Source of the DNA: Zygnema cylindricum
Taxonomy: Eukaryota; Streptophyta; Zygnematophyceae; Zygnematales; Zygnemataceae
Direction of reading: 5' to 3'
Assembly (NCBI GenBank): GCA_037447655.1
Contig: JBBHKE010002214.1
Span: forward strand, 1-43,333
Length of the DNA stretch: 43,333 bases
The notes under the pieces are model-generated. The model was not told where the DNA came from, did not search any database, and saw only the letters and a list, made by a program, of their open reading frames with translations. This document shows positions 11,090-20,599 of this stretch, in pieces. Each line of letters begins with the position of its first letter. The first letter of the stretch is position 1. Position numbers and translations under genes: made by a program.

Positions 11090-12133
11090 CAGATGAGCCT
11101 CAATGATACTCGGAGGCAGTAAACAGTCCGAAGAAAGACAGATGGATTAGAGCCATAAATGATGAGATGACCTCTATCATGGAAGCAAATACTTGGGAAC
11201 TAGCGGACTGTCCTCCTGACAGAAAAACCTATTGGCTGTAAATGGGTGTTTAAACTAAAACTGAACCCAGATAATACTATTGAGAGATATAAGGCTCGTT
11301 TGGAAGCAAAGGGGTTCAACCAAAAAGATGGGATTGACTATGAGGAGACTTTGTCTGTAGCTGTTCAGTTCACATCAGTAAGGATTTTCCTCAGTCTAGC
11401 AACAGCGGAAGACATGGAAATTCATCAAATTGATATTAAGACCACATTTCTCAATGGTGAGTTTGAGGAAGAAATTTTCATGCGGCAACCAGGGGGATTC
11501 GTGGAGAATGGGAAAGAGAGCAAAGTCTGCAAGCTCATAAAGTCCTTGTATGGACTTAAACAGGCTCCCTGATAGTGGAACAAGAAACTAGATGAGTTTC
11601 TCACTAGTCTGGGATATATCTGGATCAGCTCTCACCATTCTATCTATATGTTTGAAGATGAAAATGCTATCATTTTGTATTGCAATTTATATGGATGATC
11701 TGCTTATGTTGAGTAAATCTTTGGAAAAGATTAATAGGCTAAAGAAAGATCTTAGAATCAGATTTGATATGAAGGATTTAGGTGAGTCAAGATACATTTT
11801 GGGGATCCAAATAGAGAGAGATAGGGGGAAAAAATTATCAGACTTTCTCAGAAAGAAACAATAGGTAATATGCTTGAGAAATTCCAAATGGAAAAGGCTA
11901 ACAGTTGTACCACTCCCATGGATTTGATTAAAGTAAGTGATGGGAGCGTAGAAGGAGGAGTGATGATCTTAGACGATGAGATGAGTCTAAGGGAGAGAGA
12001 GTTTATCAAGTTCATCCCTTATAGACAGTTCGTAGGAAGCTTGATCTATTTTATGAACTGTACCATGCCACATATATCGGCAGCATTTGGAGAACTAAGT
12101 ATGAGTCTTAATGATCCTAGGAAGAGAGACTAA
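11090..12133 (+). pseudogene. Copia-1 reverse transcriptase, broken
   Basis: Fragments cover the whole RVT_2-type domain: KARLEAKGFNQ, then the IHQIDIKTTFLNGE motif (catalytic Asp present), LYGLKQAP, and YMDDLLM at 11688-11702, followed by DMKDLGESRYILGIQI. Two adjacent stops at 11570-11575 follow KQAP, where the family has Arg-Gln. TGA TAG is exactly what C-to-T changes would make from CGA CAG. Frame changes occur near 11240, 11590 and 11860. Confidence 0.9.
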
Positions 12134-12640
12134 GAGGCAGCCAAGAGAGTCATGAGATATCTGTTGGTAACCAGAGAGTTAATTGTTGCATTTGGGAGGG
12201 GAGCACACTGACATCACTATTTGGAGTGATACCAATTATGGGGACGCACCTATGTAAAGATGCACTTCTGGGTATGTGTTGTATGTGGGGGAAGGTACTT
12301 GTTGTTGGAGCAGTAAGCAACAAAAGGTGGTGACTCAGTCTACTATGGAGGCTGAGTACATGGCCTCTTGTTCTGTTGTGAAAGAATCGATGTGGGTCAA
12401 GTCCTTAATACAAGAACTCGGGTATATGAAGGAGGGAGTGCATGAAGTATTTTGTGATAATCACGGCTTCCATTGCAATTGCAGCTAATCCAAAAAATCA
12501 TTTCAAAGCTAAGCATATGGACATAAGAGTGAGTTTTGTGAGGGAAAAAGTTGAGAATAAGATTGTGAATCTTGTATATAAATCTGATGAGGAAATGGTG
12601 GCTGATATGATGACAAACTAGTGCCCTTTTCTAAATTGAA
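12134..12640 (+). pseudogene. Copia-1 RNase H region
   Basis: Contains WSSKQQKVVTQSTMEAEYMA (12307-12366), the copia RNase H signature with its acidic Glu. FCDN follows, then HFKAKHMDIRVSFVRE after a frame change near 12480. The element's coding part ends about 12620, some 80 bases before the 3' LTR. Stops at 12130 and 12255 lie upstream in the same region. Confidence 0.85.
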
Positions 12641-12910
12641 ATATTGCAAAGAAAAATGTGGACTAAAACCGAAGTTTAAATTAGACTAGAAAATAAGGGC
12701 AGTGTTGAATTAAATAGATTTTAGAGTGTTTTGTATGTATTAATATGTTTGTATAAAAGTAAAAGAAAAGTACGGAGAGCTTACCTACACCTCCACTATC
12801 TTGCCCGTATACATGTTGTAGTCACTGAAGGATGGAGAGGGAGATTGAACCATGGCTACCTTAGTTTAACAGGCAGTTGTTTTTAGTTTACTAAAAAGAG
12901 ACCTGACGGA

Positions 12911-12988
12911 CCTAGGACTTGATCCTGGTACCTACCGCCCGTCAGGTAAGCCCGTAACTGTCAGCTTTATCCTATTAGACTAGGACCA
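12911..12988 (-). other. tRNA-like block inside copia-1 3' LTR, antisense
   Basis: Counterpart of the block at 6601-6677, with the B-box-like GATCAAGTCC preserved exactly and TAGTCTAATAGG upstream of it on the minus strand. Other positions have diverged. Confidence 0.35.
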
Positions 12989-13271
12989 ATACTAAATGCT
13001 ATAGGGTATGATAAATATATATTTATTTCGGAGTGAACAAATTCATTTAACTATAACAATATACGACATGCATAGATACAGTTTTGTAAAAGTATGAAGT
13101 ACGATACTATTTTGAAACGGATACCACACATTTTGTTTCGACATAAAACGAATATCACACAAGTCTTTATGACGGCGAAGATTGCGTTTTTGTTCATATC
13201 CAACGGCGCACATCATCGCCGTGATATCGGAATGGTCACTTTGGCATTTGATGACGTGGCATGACCTAGCG

Positions 13272-13279
13272 CCACGTGG
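13272..13279. promoter_or_regulatory. G-box CCACGTGG in 3' LTR, next to GATAA
   Basis: Same CCACGTGG and GAGATAAC arrangement as in the 5' LTR. The related reverse-oriented LTR near 19610 has lost it (CGCGGGGCC at the equivalent spot). Confidence 0.45.
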
Positions 13280-13734
13280 AGAGATAACATTCGGTCGCAA
13301 AAATTTCGATGAACGTACGGACGAGTGAAAATTGGACACGCGTCCACTTAATAGCCTTATCGTACATAGGCCATACAAAAGGTACAATGGCAGTAGTACT
13401 TTTTGGTATGGTACAGTATTTTGATTAGTCTGTACTTTAGTAGATAGGAGTTATTTGAGAGAATCAGGACTTAGAAATTTTTGGTAGACCTCTCTCTTTG
13501 AGAGTTTCTACAAATTGGTATTTTTAGTTCCTCATAACTTATTGCCTGGTAGGGCGTTTTCAGAGATTCTTTTTCCTACGGACTCAAACGAGTCCACACT
13601 GCACAAAAGTGTTGTTAGATTGTTTGCTTGTTTGCTTGGGTAGTAGTGGTTGCCATTGAAATTGGGTTAGCTAATAACTATCTGGCGGCTTCCTGTATTT
13701 TGTAGTCCAATGGAGGACACAGAATTGCAAGTCG

Positions 13735-14525
13735 GTCACTCCTCCTACTGAGACCGAGAAAGAGGCGACTCGGTCTAAGATCTCTTGACGAGAGAGAGAA
13801 AAGTCCGAGTTGCAAGTCATGATGGCCGCTATGATGAAGTAGCAATTTCTGCGTTCATGGCCGAAATGAAACCCCAATTCACGGGGATGGCGACGACACT
13901 CGTCAGCATGCCATCTTTGGCGAATCAAATCCTCAGTGATTCTAATGTCTAACAACAGGGAGCTACTTTTCATAAGGGCTCCTCTGATCACAATCGGGGC
14001 GCTAAATTACAGAATTCCCGGATTCGACATTCGTTCAAGAAAGATTTTATCTCTCCCCTACTAGATACGGCTTCCTCTATTTTGGCTGAAGCGCTCACCA
14101 TCCTCGATGCCACCACCCATAATGAGCATCGAATCAAAAAACGGCTAAGTATCATTTTAGCTATGATAAATGATGTTAAAGCATCTTGTCTTATTAATCA
14201 GGTTCCCAATGCTTCTCCTCTTATCGACGAGTTCGCCGCAGCTGCCGGGTTGAAGGCTTTGCAGTTGAACCGTAGTCTTTCGGTTATTCAGCCGGTTACC
14301 GCGGATGAGCGCCGTAAACTCGACCCTTATATCAGTTTCCTAGACAATTCGCAAAAGTCTCTCTGTGAATGGTGTCGCTCCTTCTCTCCCTCTCATAGAC
14401 ACCAAAGCCAAACTCGTGATCCTCGGATCCGCATTTGCGCTCAGGCTTGGTCTGACAGCAGAGAAGCTCTAAGCCACGGTCACTTGGCTTCTCACTTCAG
14501 GCGATACCATGGAGCCGGTGCTTAG
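13735..14525 (+). pseudogene. Gag-like sequence resuming after copia-1
   Basis: Directly after the AGTCG duplication, charged helical sequence resumes: ELQVMMAAMM-like text near 13815, FMAEMKPQFTGMATTLVSM, then a 147-codon frame from 14082 to 14525. Stops occur at 13787 and 13949. I cannot match it firmly to a named domain. Position between a Gag nucleocapsid and a Ty3 protease suggests part of the same host element. Confidence 0.35.
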
Positions 14526-15620
14526 ATTCACAAAAGACCTGCTCGTCTTTCGATTCCAAAATGGAATTGAGATTGATTCCGTGGAAATTTCTATCCTAGC
14601 ATTGGTCATAAATTGCAACGATTACAAATGCTTAATGGGACAGCAAGTTATCTTATGAATATGTGGGGGAGTAGATATGCATGATCAGACCTTCTTCTAC
14701 CGTCCCTTTAACTTTTCGGAACGCAAAATCTGCCTTCCTCATATCTCTCCCCACAAACCGTTGCCCACTATGGCTCATTTCGCTTTCGCTCTTTCGCATT
14801 GTCCAATATCGAACTAAGAGAAGACATTTGAGACTCTCTTTTCGCAAAAAAAATCCTATCGGACGATGTATCATTGCTAGAAATATTCAGTGAGCCCGCT
14901 CTTCTCCTTGACTCGCGTCATCTCTTGGATACTTTTGACCCCAATGTCTCTCTACACATTCTCCCAGTGGTTGACATTGATACTAACGAGATGTTGAGTT
15001 TGCAAGAGGTGTATACATGTACAGGTGGTGAGCAACGGTTCTCTATGGAGTGCTTCTCTCCTCTATTATCCTTTAACCCGGCTCACTATTGCTACCGCCA
15101 TGGCTGTTCTATGCTCGCGGTTGTGTTGGCCAGCTCCTTTACAGGCTAAGAAGCTGGAGGGGGAGAATTATTGGGTTCATCTCACTCTAGGGGAGTATCT
15201 TTCCCTTCTCCTTTTTGTTATATTCACGTTCATTATTTCTCAGGGTGCATATGTTTTTTGCCTTTTATATTCAATTTTGTTTGTATATATGTCTTTGAGC
15301 ATGACTTTGCTGGCTATGATGCATAATTTCCTTGCTTCTCTCTCATGCACGACAAAGATTCAAATTTAGAAGAGGATTCGGAAGGATGGGAGAGTTCAGA
15401 CCACTCTTGAATGAGTAGATTGTTTGCAGATGATCCGATTTTGTTTAATGTTTGCATTGGATAGAGTAGGAGACAATTACAAAAAACCATTAAATATCAT
15501 AGGAAAGACAAGTCCCAACAAAAATAAGTGATCATGAGAGGAAGGGGCAATCTGACATTCTCTCTTTTACCCCTCTGCAAGTCCTTTTGAAGACGAAATT
15601 TGGTTTAGGGGTTAAAGCTG
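14526..15620 (+). other. Unassigned stretch with a hydrophobic open frame
   Basis: No known domain is recognised. A frame open from 15025 to 15369 (114 codons, starting GTG) is strongly hydrophobic over its second half, with LSLLLFVIFTFIISQG and AYVFCLLYSILFVYM looking like two membrane-spanning segments. Overlapping frames at 14681-14893 and 14874-15149 carry no motif. It may be retroelement spacer or an unrelated insertion; I see no flanking duplication. Confidence 0.3.
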
Positions 15621-16623
15621 ATTCTCCATCATCACCTCTACCAAACGTTACCACTTTTAATGATCAAACAACTAATTCCTCCACACCAGAGACCACTTAA
15701 GATAAACCGGACGACTATTCCACTCCTCCTCTCACCACTAAGGTGGATTTTCATCCTACTTCGACATCGGATCCACCCATCCCACCTTCTAGGCCTTCCG
15801 CCATGTTCTCATCCCACACTCAATAGAGTTAGTTTGCACTTTGGCTAACTCCCACCAAATTTTGGATGAAGAACTCATCACAGCATTAGGATCTAAGATC
15901 ACCATCAGGGTGACATCCACAAATGCCTTTGGAGCACCCATTTCATCTTCCGATTCTAGTTTTGGTAGCTCGCCATAGGTGCCAATTCCCGATAGGGATT
16001 ACATTTCTTTGGATATTGCATATATTGGTAACTCTATCGGACACTTTAAGATTAATGAGTTCGGTGGTTTCCTCCAAACTATGTTTGATACTGGGGCTAT
16101 TCTTAACCTTATCTCTACTAGTGCTTTGGAGAAATTACCACCCAATTATTGGCCAAAATTGTTTTCCAGTAAGGTGTGCTTAAGCACGGTTAGTAAGGTG
16201 TGCTTAAGCATAGTTAGAAGTGGTAATAAACCAGTGTTTGCTATGGTGAAGGGTATTGATATCGAATTTGGGGATGATGCCGGTCAAAAGATTTCTATTC
16301 GCCTCCCCTTTCTTGTGGTGGAGGGTAATCAATTTGAAATTTGATTGGGAACCCATACTTGGTCACGATTAGGAGCCATGGTAGATTTTTGGAGCGAGCA
16401 AATTTGCATTCGAGATTTGTCAACTTCACAAGCTCGGCGCATTTTTTTCCCTCTCACCTTGTGGGGATGTCACCATTCACAAGGAGCGGCGGCAGGGTGC
16501 TATCCCGTCTACACTAGCAATGTTTCCTCATTTCCTTCTTCAAAATTTTACGTGGAATCGGAGGATGAATACACCGACATTGCACCGTTTTTATATGTTT
16601 CTCGATCTGCACAGAGTGGGAGG
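15621..16623 (+). pseudogene. Ty3-type retropepsin (protease) region
   Basis: A Pro/Ser/Thr-rich linker precedes the protease at 15979-16344 (121 codons). Its FDTGAILNLIS motif, with catalytic Asp codon at 16087-16089, is typical of Ty3 retropepsins rather than the copia DSGA form. After a stop at 16342 the frame-shifted GNPYLVTIRSHGRFL matches the conserved protease end. An in-frame 24-bp duplication (16168-16215) sits after the active site. Copia-2 is inserted at 16624. Confidence 0.75.
16168..16215 (+). repeat. 24-bp in-frame tandem duplication in Ty3 protease
   Basis: AGTAAGGTGTGCTTAAGCAC and the four bases after it occur twice in direct succession with one or two changes, adding eight residues (KVCLSTVS, KVCLSIVR) without shifting the frame. 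Confidence 0.9.
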
Positions 16624-17350
16624 TGTTGTTTTGGAAATCTTTAGTCCTCTTTATGTTTCGGTTGTGAGAGAGAGAAAGTTCTAAGACTTAGAATAATTTG
16701 GGAAGTCTGGTTCAGTATGAACCAGAATTAGTATGAACCAGAATTAATGTGGCAGTAACATTTGGAGTACACCATAGCATACACTCTCGAGACACGCGTC
16801 GTCAGTGTGGAGCATAGGCTTCAGAATATTGGTTTGTGGATCGCGGAAACACTTTGGGACCACAGTGACATTTGGAGGTACATCTACAGTGACAAATCTG
16901 AGATATGGACGGTGGACAGAGGACACCGACATTTGCTGACTAAGCGTAAGATTAAATGGTGATATTTTGACGTAACATCTAGAATTTTGTGTCAGTGTAA
17001 ATATTTTGTAGAACAGACGCTTGTCTTCTAATAATTAGTTTATTAGCGTTGATTGGACTATTTATGACATACCTTCTATAATCAAGTATACACACTGTAT
17101 TAGACGTGTCATTTAGTTAGACGTACGGCTGGTTTACCTCCGTACATTCGGCAGTGTAGTGGTTTATATGTAAGATTTAACTATTTTTGGATTTAGGAAC
17201 ATTTTGTACCAAAACTGTTTATGAAGTTTTTGGTAACTTTGACTTTGAATATCTCACAATATTTTGATCAGAATTGCTTACAGTTTTGTGTATGTGTTCC
17301 TCCTGATATTATCTACACTGGTGTAGAGTTTTAAAGCTAGTGTGCTCTGT
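16624..17350 (+). mobile_element. 5' LTR of copia-2
   Basis: The first 20 bases nearly match the start of the minus-strand solo LTR at 9949. Further shared blocks include GACATACCTT, CCTCCGTACATTC and TAGGAACATTTTG...CTGTTTATG. The 3' limit is not fixed. CTATCAAAGTAG near 17366 is a loose primer-binding-site candidate, placing the end near 17350. Confidence 0.7.
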
Positions 17351-17414
17351 GTTGAATTTTATGCTCTATCAAAGTAGTGGATTTCTAAACCAGTTTTCTG
17401 ATTTGTATTTTAAG

Positions 17415-18150
17415 ATGACTGCTGCTGCCTCGTCTTCTTCTTCGGTACCAGCTGTTGTTATGAGGTCACGGGCCCACCTTCACAAATACCCGTTTTTGAT
17501 GGACGGGGGTATCGTTATTGGGCGGATCTCGTTAAATCCTACTTTGTTCAAATGAAATTATTTGATGTAGTTGATGGATCTCTTGCTGAGACAGATGTAA
17601 ACTTTGGTAGGAAAAATGAACGGGCCTTGCATCTCATAAAATTGATGATTTCGAAAGAGTTGCTTATGACATATATTCAATCTACAAAGGCATCAAGTAT
17701 TTGGAATGCCTTGAAATTTACTTATGTGAGAGCAAATGACCATTATGACATTATTACTGCTGGCAAAATATGGGAATACAAATATACAAGCGGAAGCATG
17801 GTAGAATATTGTAATGGTCTTAAGCTCTTAATAGCCAAGAATGCATTCTCAGGGGGGACATTTCCTCCTTATAACCAAGCTATGATTTTGATGTGGGGGC
17901 TGCCTAATGAATATAAAGGGGCCTCAAACAATATGAAATAACTAGATAAGTCATCGTGGAATCTAGCTCCATCAATAGAGTATGTATTGGAGGAAAAAGC
18001 TACACAGCTGACATTTGGTAATGGAAAACCAGCGGTAGCCTTTAATGCCTAGTTTCTTTATAATAGATATCAGGGCAATCAATTTCAACCACAGTTTGAC
18101 AAGTGTGTCTACTGCTATGCAGATGGTCACTTTTTTAGAGCTTGTATATG
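17415..18150 (+). pseudogene. Copia-2 Gag with an intact zinc knuckle
   Basis: Starts at ATG 17415 with an Ala/Ser-rich leader and shifts frame near 17550. It continues as a 129-codon frame with the UBN2-type helical Gag pattern (MTYIQSTKASSIWNALK, then LPNEYKGAS) to a stop at 17939. The nucleocapsid knuckle at 18104-18145 is C-x2-C-x4-H-x4-C with all four ligands present (CVYCYADGHFFRAC), but in a frame reached only after another stop. Confidence 0.75.
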
Positions 18151-18329
18151 AAAGCTCTCAAATAGGTGTTTTTCGAAAAGAATGGAGGCACAAAGGACCT
18201 CCGATTACACAAAAATCTCCACTCAAGGCTGCGGCTTTTTCAGCAGAGAGCTAGGAACCAGAGAAAGAGTCAGAAAAGAAAAACTTAGATGTTGTCAGTT
18301 TTCCGAAAAACTGACGAAGAAAGATCTCC

Positions 18330-19207
18330 GTTGGATAATGGGCTCTGGTAGTTCCTCACACATGTGCTGGAACAAATCCTGGTTCAAGGAGATGACACCA
18401 TTTCGTTAGCGTCATATATTTTATGCTTGTGGTGAGTCTAATGCAAAAGGCATTATAGATCTTGATTGTGAGATAGATGGGTAGGTAGTTAAAAAGACTT
18501 TGTATGATGTGTTGTATGTCCCGATGTTTAAGAAAAAAATGTTCTCTACTTCGGTTGCAGAAAGCAAAGGATTTGATGTACTTAAGAGTAAAGGCACAAA
18601 TAGAGTGAGAAAGGATGGGAGAGTATCCTTAGTAGGAACTAGAGGCCCAAACATGTTGTACCGAATGGACCTGGCTAATAAAGCTGATTTTGTGTATTCC
18701 AATGTCATTTGTGAAAATGTTTTGTGGCACAAAAGACTTGGGCATGTGCATCATGACAGGCTGAATACAATGGTTAATACTAAAATGATAGAAGGAAGTT
18801 CAGCTTGGTCAAAAAGATTCTCGTGTGTGTGATGGTTGTGCTCTCCGGAAACCTCACAAACTTCCCTCACCTCAGGTTTCAGATCACCGAGCAAAGGATC
18901 TTCTCGGCATCATCCACTTAGATGTAATTGGACCTTCCAAAGTTATATCTTCACCTTCACAGATAACTATTCACGCTTCAGCCGAGTCTACCTTATGAAA
19001 GAAAAGAGTGATGTCTTCACTCATTTCAAGCATTATCGAATTTGGGCGGAGAAGCTTCACAACAAATCAATCCATGTTTTGAGGTCCGATGACGGAGGCG
19101 AGTATGTATCTCAAGCCTTCTCTCATTTTCTTACAAAAAATGGAATCTCTCATGAGTTCATTGTTCCGTACACTCCGGAACAGAATGGTGTGTCTTGAAA
19201 AAAGTTC
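18330..19207 (+). pseudogene. Copia-2 protease, pre-integrase and truncated integrase
   Basis: The protease motif reads W-I-M-GSGSS-S-H-M-C: the catalytic Asp has become Gly (codon GGC at 18340-18342), which should abolish activity. The pre-integrase finger VLWHKRLGHVHHDRL lies at about 18720-18765 and CDGC follows at 18830. Integrase catalytic Asp residues are seen at 18921 (HLDVIGP) and 19088 (RSDDGGEY). The frame breaks by one extra base exactly at the catalytic Glu codon (about 19197), after which similarity stops. Confidence 0.85.
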
Positions 19208-20155
19208 ACTAACCCAATTCAAGCCACAACTACTGCTGCCCAAGAAGGCAAACTGATAGTTTGACTGCACCTCTATGTTGCCTGGACTCCCTTGAGTCTG
19301 TAGGAAAAAGAATCACTGGAAACGACCAACCAACCGATAAAATATAAGCTGGCAAAAAAACCAATTTTATACAAAGCTCTGTTAGAGAGAGGTGACTACC
19401 TACAAAATTTTCCTAAGTCTTAAACCCCTCTCACAACCCCTATTGACTGAAGTACGAACCAATCATATGACTGTAAAGTACAGAAAAGTACTACAACTGA
19501 TGTACTTTTTGTGGGGCCTGTGTACGACAAGGCCACTGAGTGGACGCTTGTCACTTTTCCACTCGTTCGTATATTCTCCAGAATTCTCGCGACCGAATGT
19601 CATCTTTCTACGCGGGGCCAAGTCATACCACGTCTATAAAAAGCCAAATTGACCATTCCGCGATCTCGGCGATGATGTGAGCCGTCGGATTAAATCCGAC
19701 ATTAAATATCGACCGTCAAAACAAATGTCTAATTCATTTGTTTCGTGCAAAATGACATCCGCGCTAAACCTTAACTTGTTCTATGTTCATTCGTTCATAT
19801 TTTAATTAATTGGTTTCATTACTATACAATAGTTTAAGTACATATCAAACCCTATATCTCCTAACGGACTTCTACGACAAATTGGTTAGAGCTAACGGCT
19901 ACGCCGCGCTCTGCCGGTCTGAGGTTCGAGTCCTGTCGGACTCAGCCTTTTGTTGAGAGTGCCTTAAGTCACTCTTTTGTCCTTCCTATGGAGCTGAGGC
20001 AGCCATGGCTCCATCGCTCTCTCTCTCTCCTTCAGTGACTACAACAAGTATGGGGGGCAAGAGAGAAGAGATGGAAGCAAGCTGCCTGTAATTTCTTTAT
20101 CTGTTTCCGCTAACATTTTAGACCTAGAAAATACCAAAAACTAGTAATTTCAACA
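19208..20155 (-). mobile_element. Reverse-oriented LTR of the copia-1 family
   Basis: Read on the minus strand it starts TGTTGAAATTACTAG at 20155 and follows the copia-1 LTR through TATTTTCTAGGT, AGTGACTACAACAAGTATG-type text (shared in antisense), the tRNA-like block and the long antisense frame. Its far end lacks the terminal part of the copia-1 LTR and abuts copia-2 integrase. No matching target duplication was found, so this is a truncated LTR or a rearranged solo LTR. Confidence 0.8.
19873..19945 (+). other. tRNA-like block in the reverse LTR
   Basis: The clearest of the three copies: A-box-like AATTGGTTAGAGC is followed 40 bases later by GGTTCGAGTCC, a perfect B-box. As in the other two LTRs it is antisense to LTR transcription. 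The anticodon arm is not convincing and no CCA end is seen, so it is not called a tRNA gene. Confidence 0.4.
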
Positions 20156-20599
20156 TCAGCAAGTAGATTCCATTATAATAGAAAAGGAATACAATTGTAA
20201 TGAAAGGACGATGTATAGTAATAAACTGATTCTGAATGCTTAAACTGCCAAGCTACTGTGAATAATAATTCCTGTCGTCTTGTTCTACTCTATTTATTCT
20301 AATGCAAACAGAGAAGAACTAAGCGGCGGCTAAATGACCAAGTGCCACGTGTACAAGCCAACAAATAAAAATACATCGTGGGAACGTCTACAGGTCTGTC
20401 TGACACATAATTTAATGTTCCACTGTAAAATCGATGATGATAATGTGACGATACAATTTCGGAGTACCAATGAAATCGTACGAATCGCTGCACGAAATAA
20501 TCGCCTGGAATCGCACTAAAAACAATACTTGTCAAGGGGTATTCTCAAGCAGGGAAGGGGAGGGGAAATTGAGAGAGTCGGAGTCGTTTATTCTATCAA
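20156..20599 (-). other. Unassigned stretch, possibly part of another minus-strand LTR
   Basis: The minus strand has an AT-rich promoter-like segment (GAATAAATAGAGTAG near 20295) and a 78-codon open frame (20299-20535) without motifs. It directly adjoins the 5' terminus of the reverse LTR. I could not find its partner, so its nature remains open. Confidence 0.25.

Larger units (their letters stand above)
6393..13729 (+). mobile_element. Copia-1: full-length Ty1/copia retrotransposon, defective
   Basis: A 7337-bp element with direct terminal repeats (6393-7426 and 12703-13729), TG...CA ends, and a perfect 5-bp target duplication AGTCG at 6388-6392 and 13730-13734. The internal order is Gag, protease, pre-integrase domain, integrase, reverse transcriptase, RNase H, which is the Ty1/copia order. 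A 918-bp solo LTR is nested inside, so the element was about 6.4 kb when it inserted. Each domain carries stops or frameshifts. By eye the LTRs differ at roughly one position in six to eight in the stretch I aligned, so this is an old insertion. Confidence 0.92.
12703..13729 (+). mobile_element. 3' LTR of copia-1
   Basis: Begins TGTTGAATTAAATAG and ends GAATTGCA, the counterpart of 6393-7426. A purine-rich stretch, AAATAAGGGCAG, lies immediately upstream as a plausible polypurine tract. The G-box, the antisense tRNA-like block and the long antisense open frame of the 5' LTR are all retained. Confidence 0.9.
16624..19207 (+). mobile_element. Copia-2: Ty1/copia element truncated in integrase
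   Basis: Starts with an LTR at 16624 (TGTTGTTTTGG), then Gag from 17415, protease, pre-integrase and integrase core, ending at the catalytic Glu position near 19197. Reverse transcriptase, RNase H and the 3' LTR are missing. The right end abuts a reverse-oriented LTR of the copia-1 family. Sequence 5' of the start is GGAGG, but no right-hand duplication exists to pair with it. Its LTR resembles the solo LTR nested in copia-1. Confidence 0.85.

Noticed and set aside
14874-15369. Envelope-like gene of a retrovirus-type element
   Set aside because: Hydrophobic segments exist, but it lies before the protease rather than after integrase, and no signal peptide, cleavage site or fusion-type pattern is visible.
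19873-19945. Functional tRNA gene
   Set aside because: A- and B-boxes are present, but the anticodon arm and acceptor pairing are not convincing and the block recurs inside LTRs.
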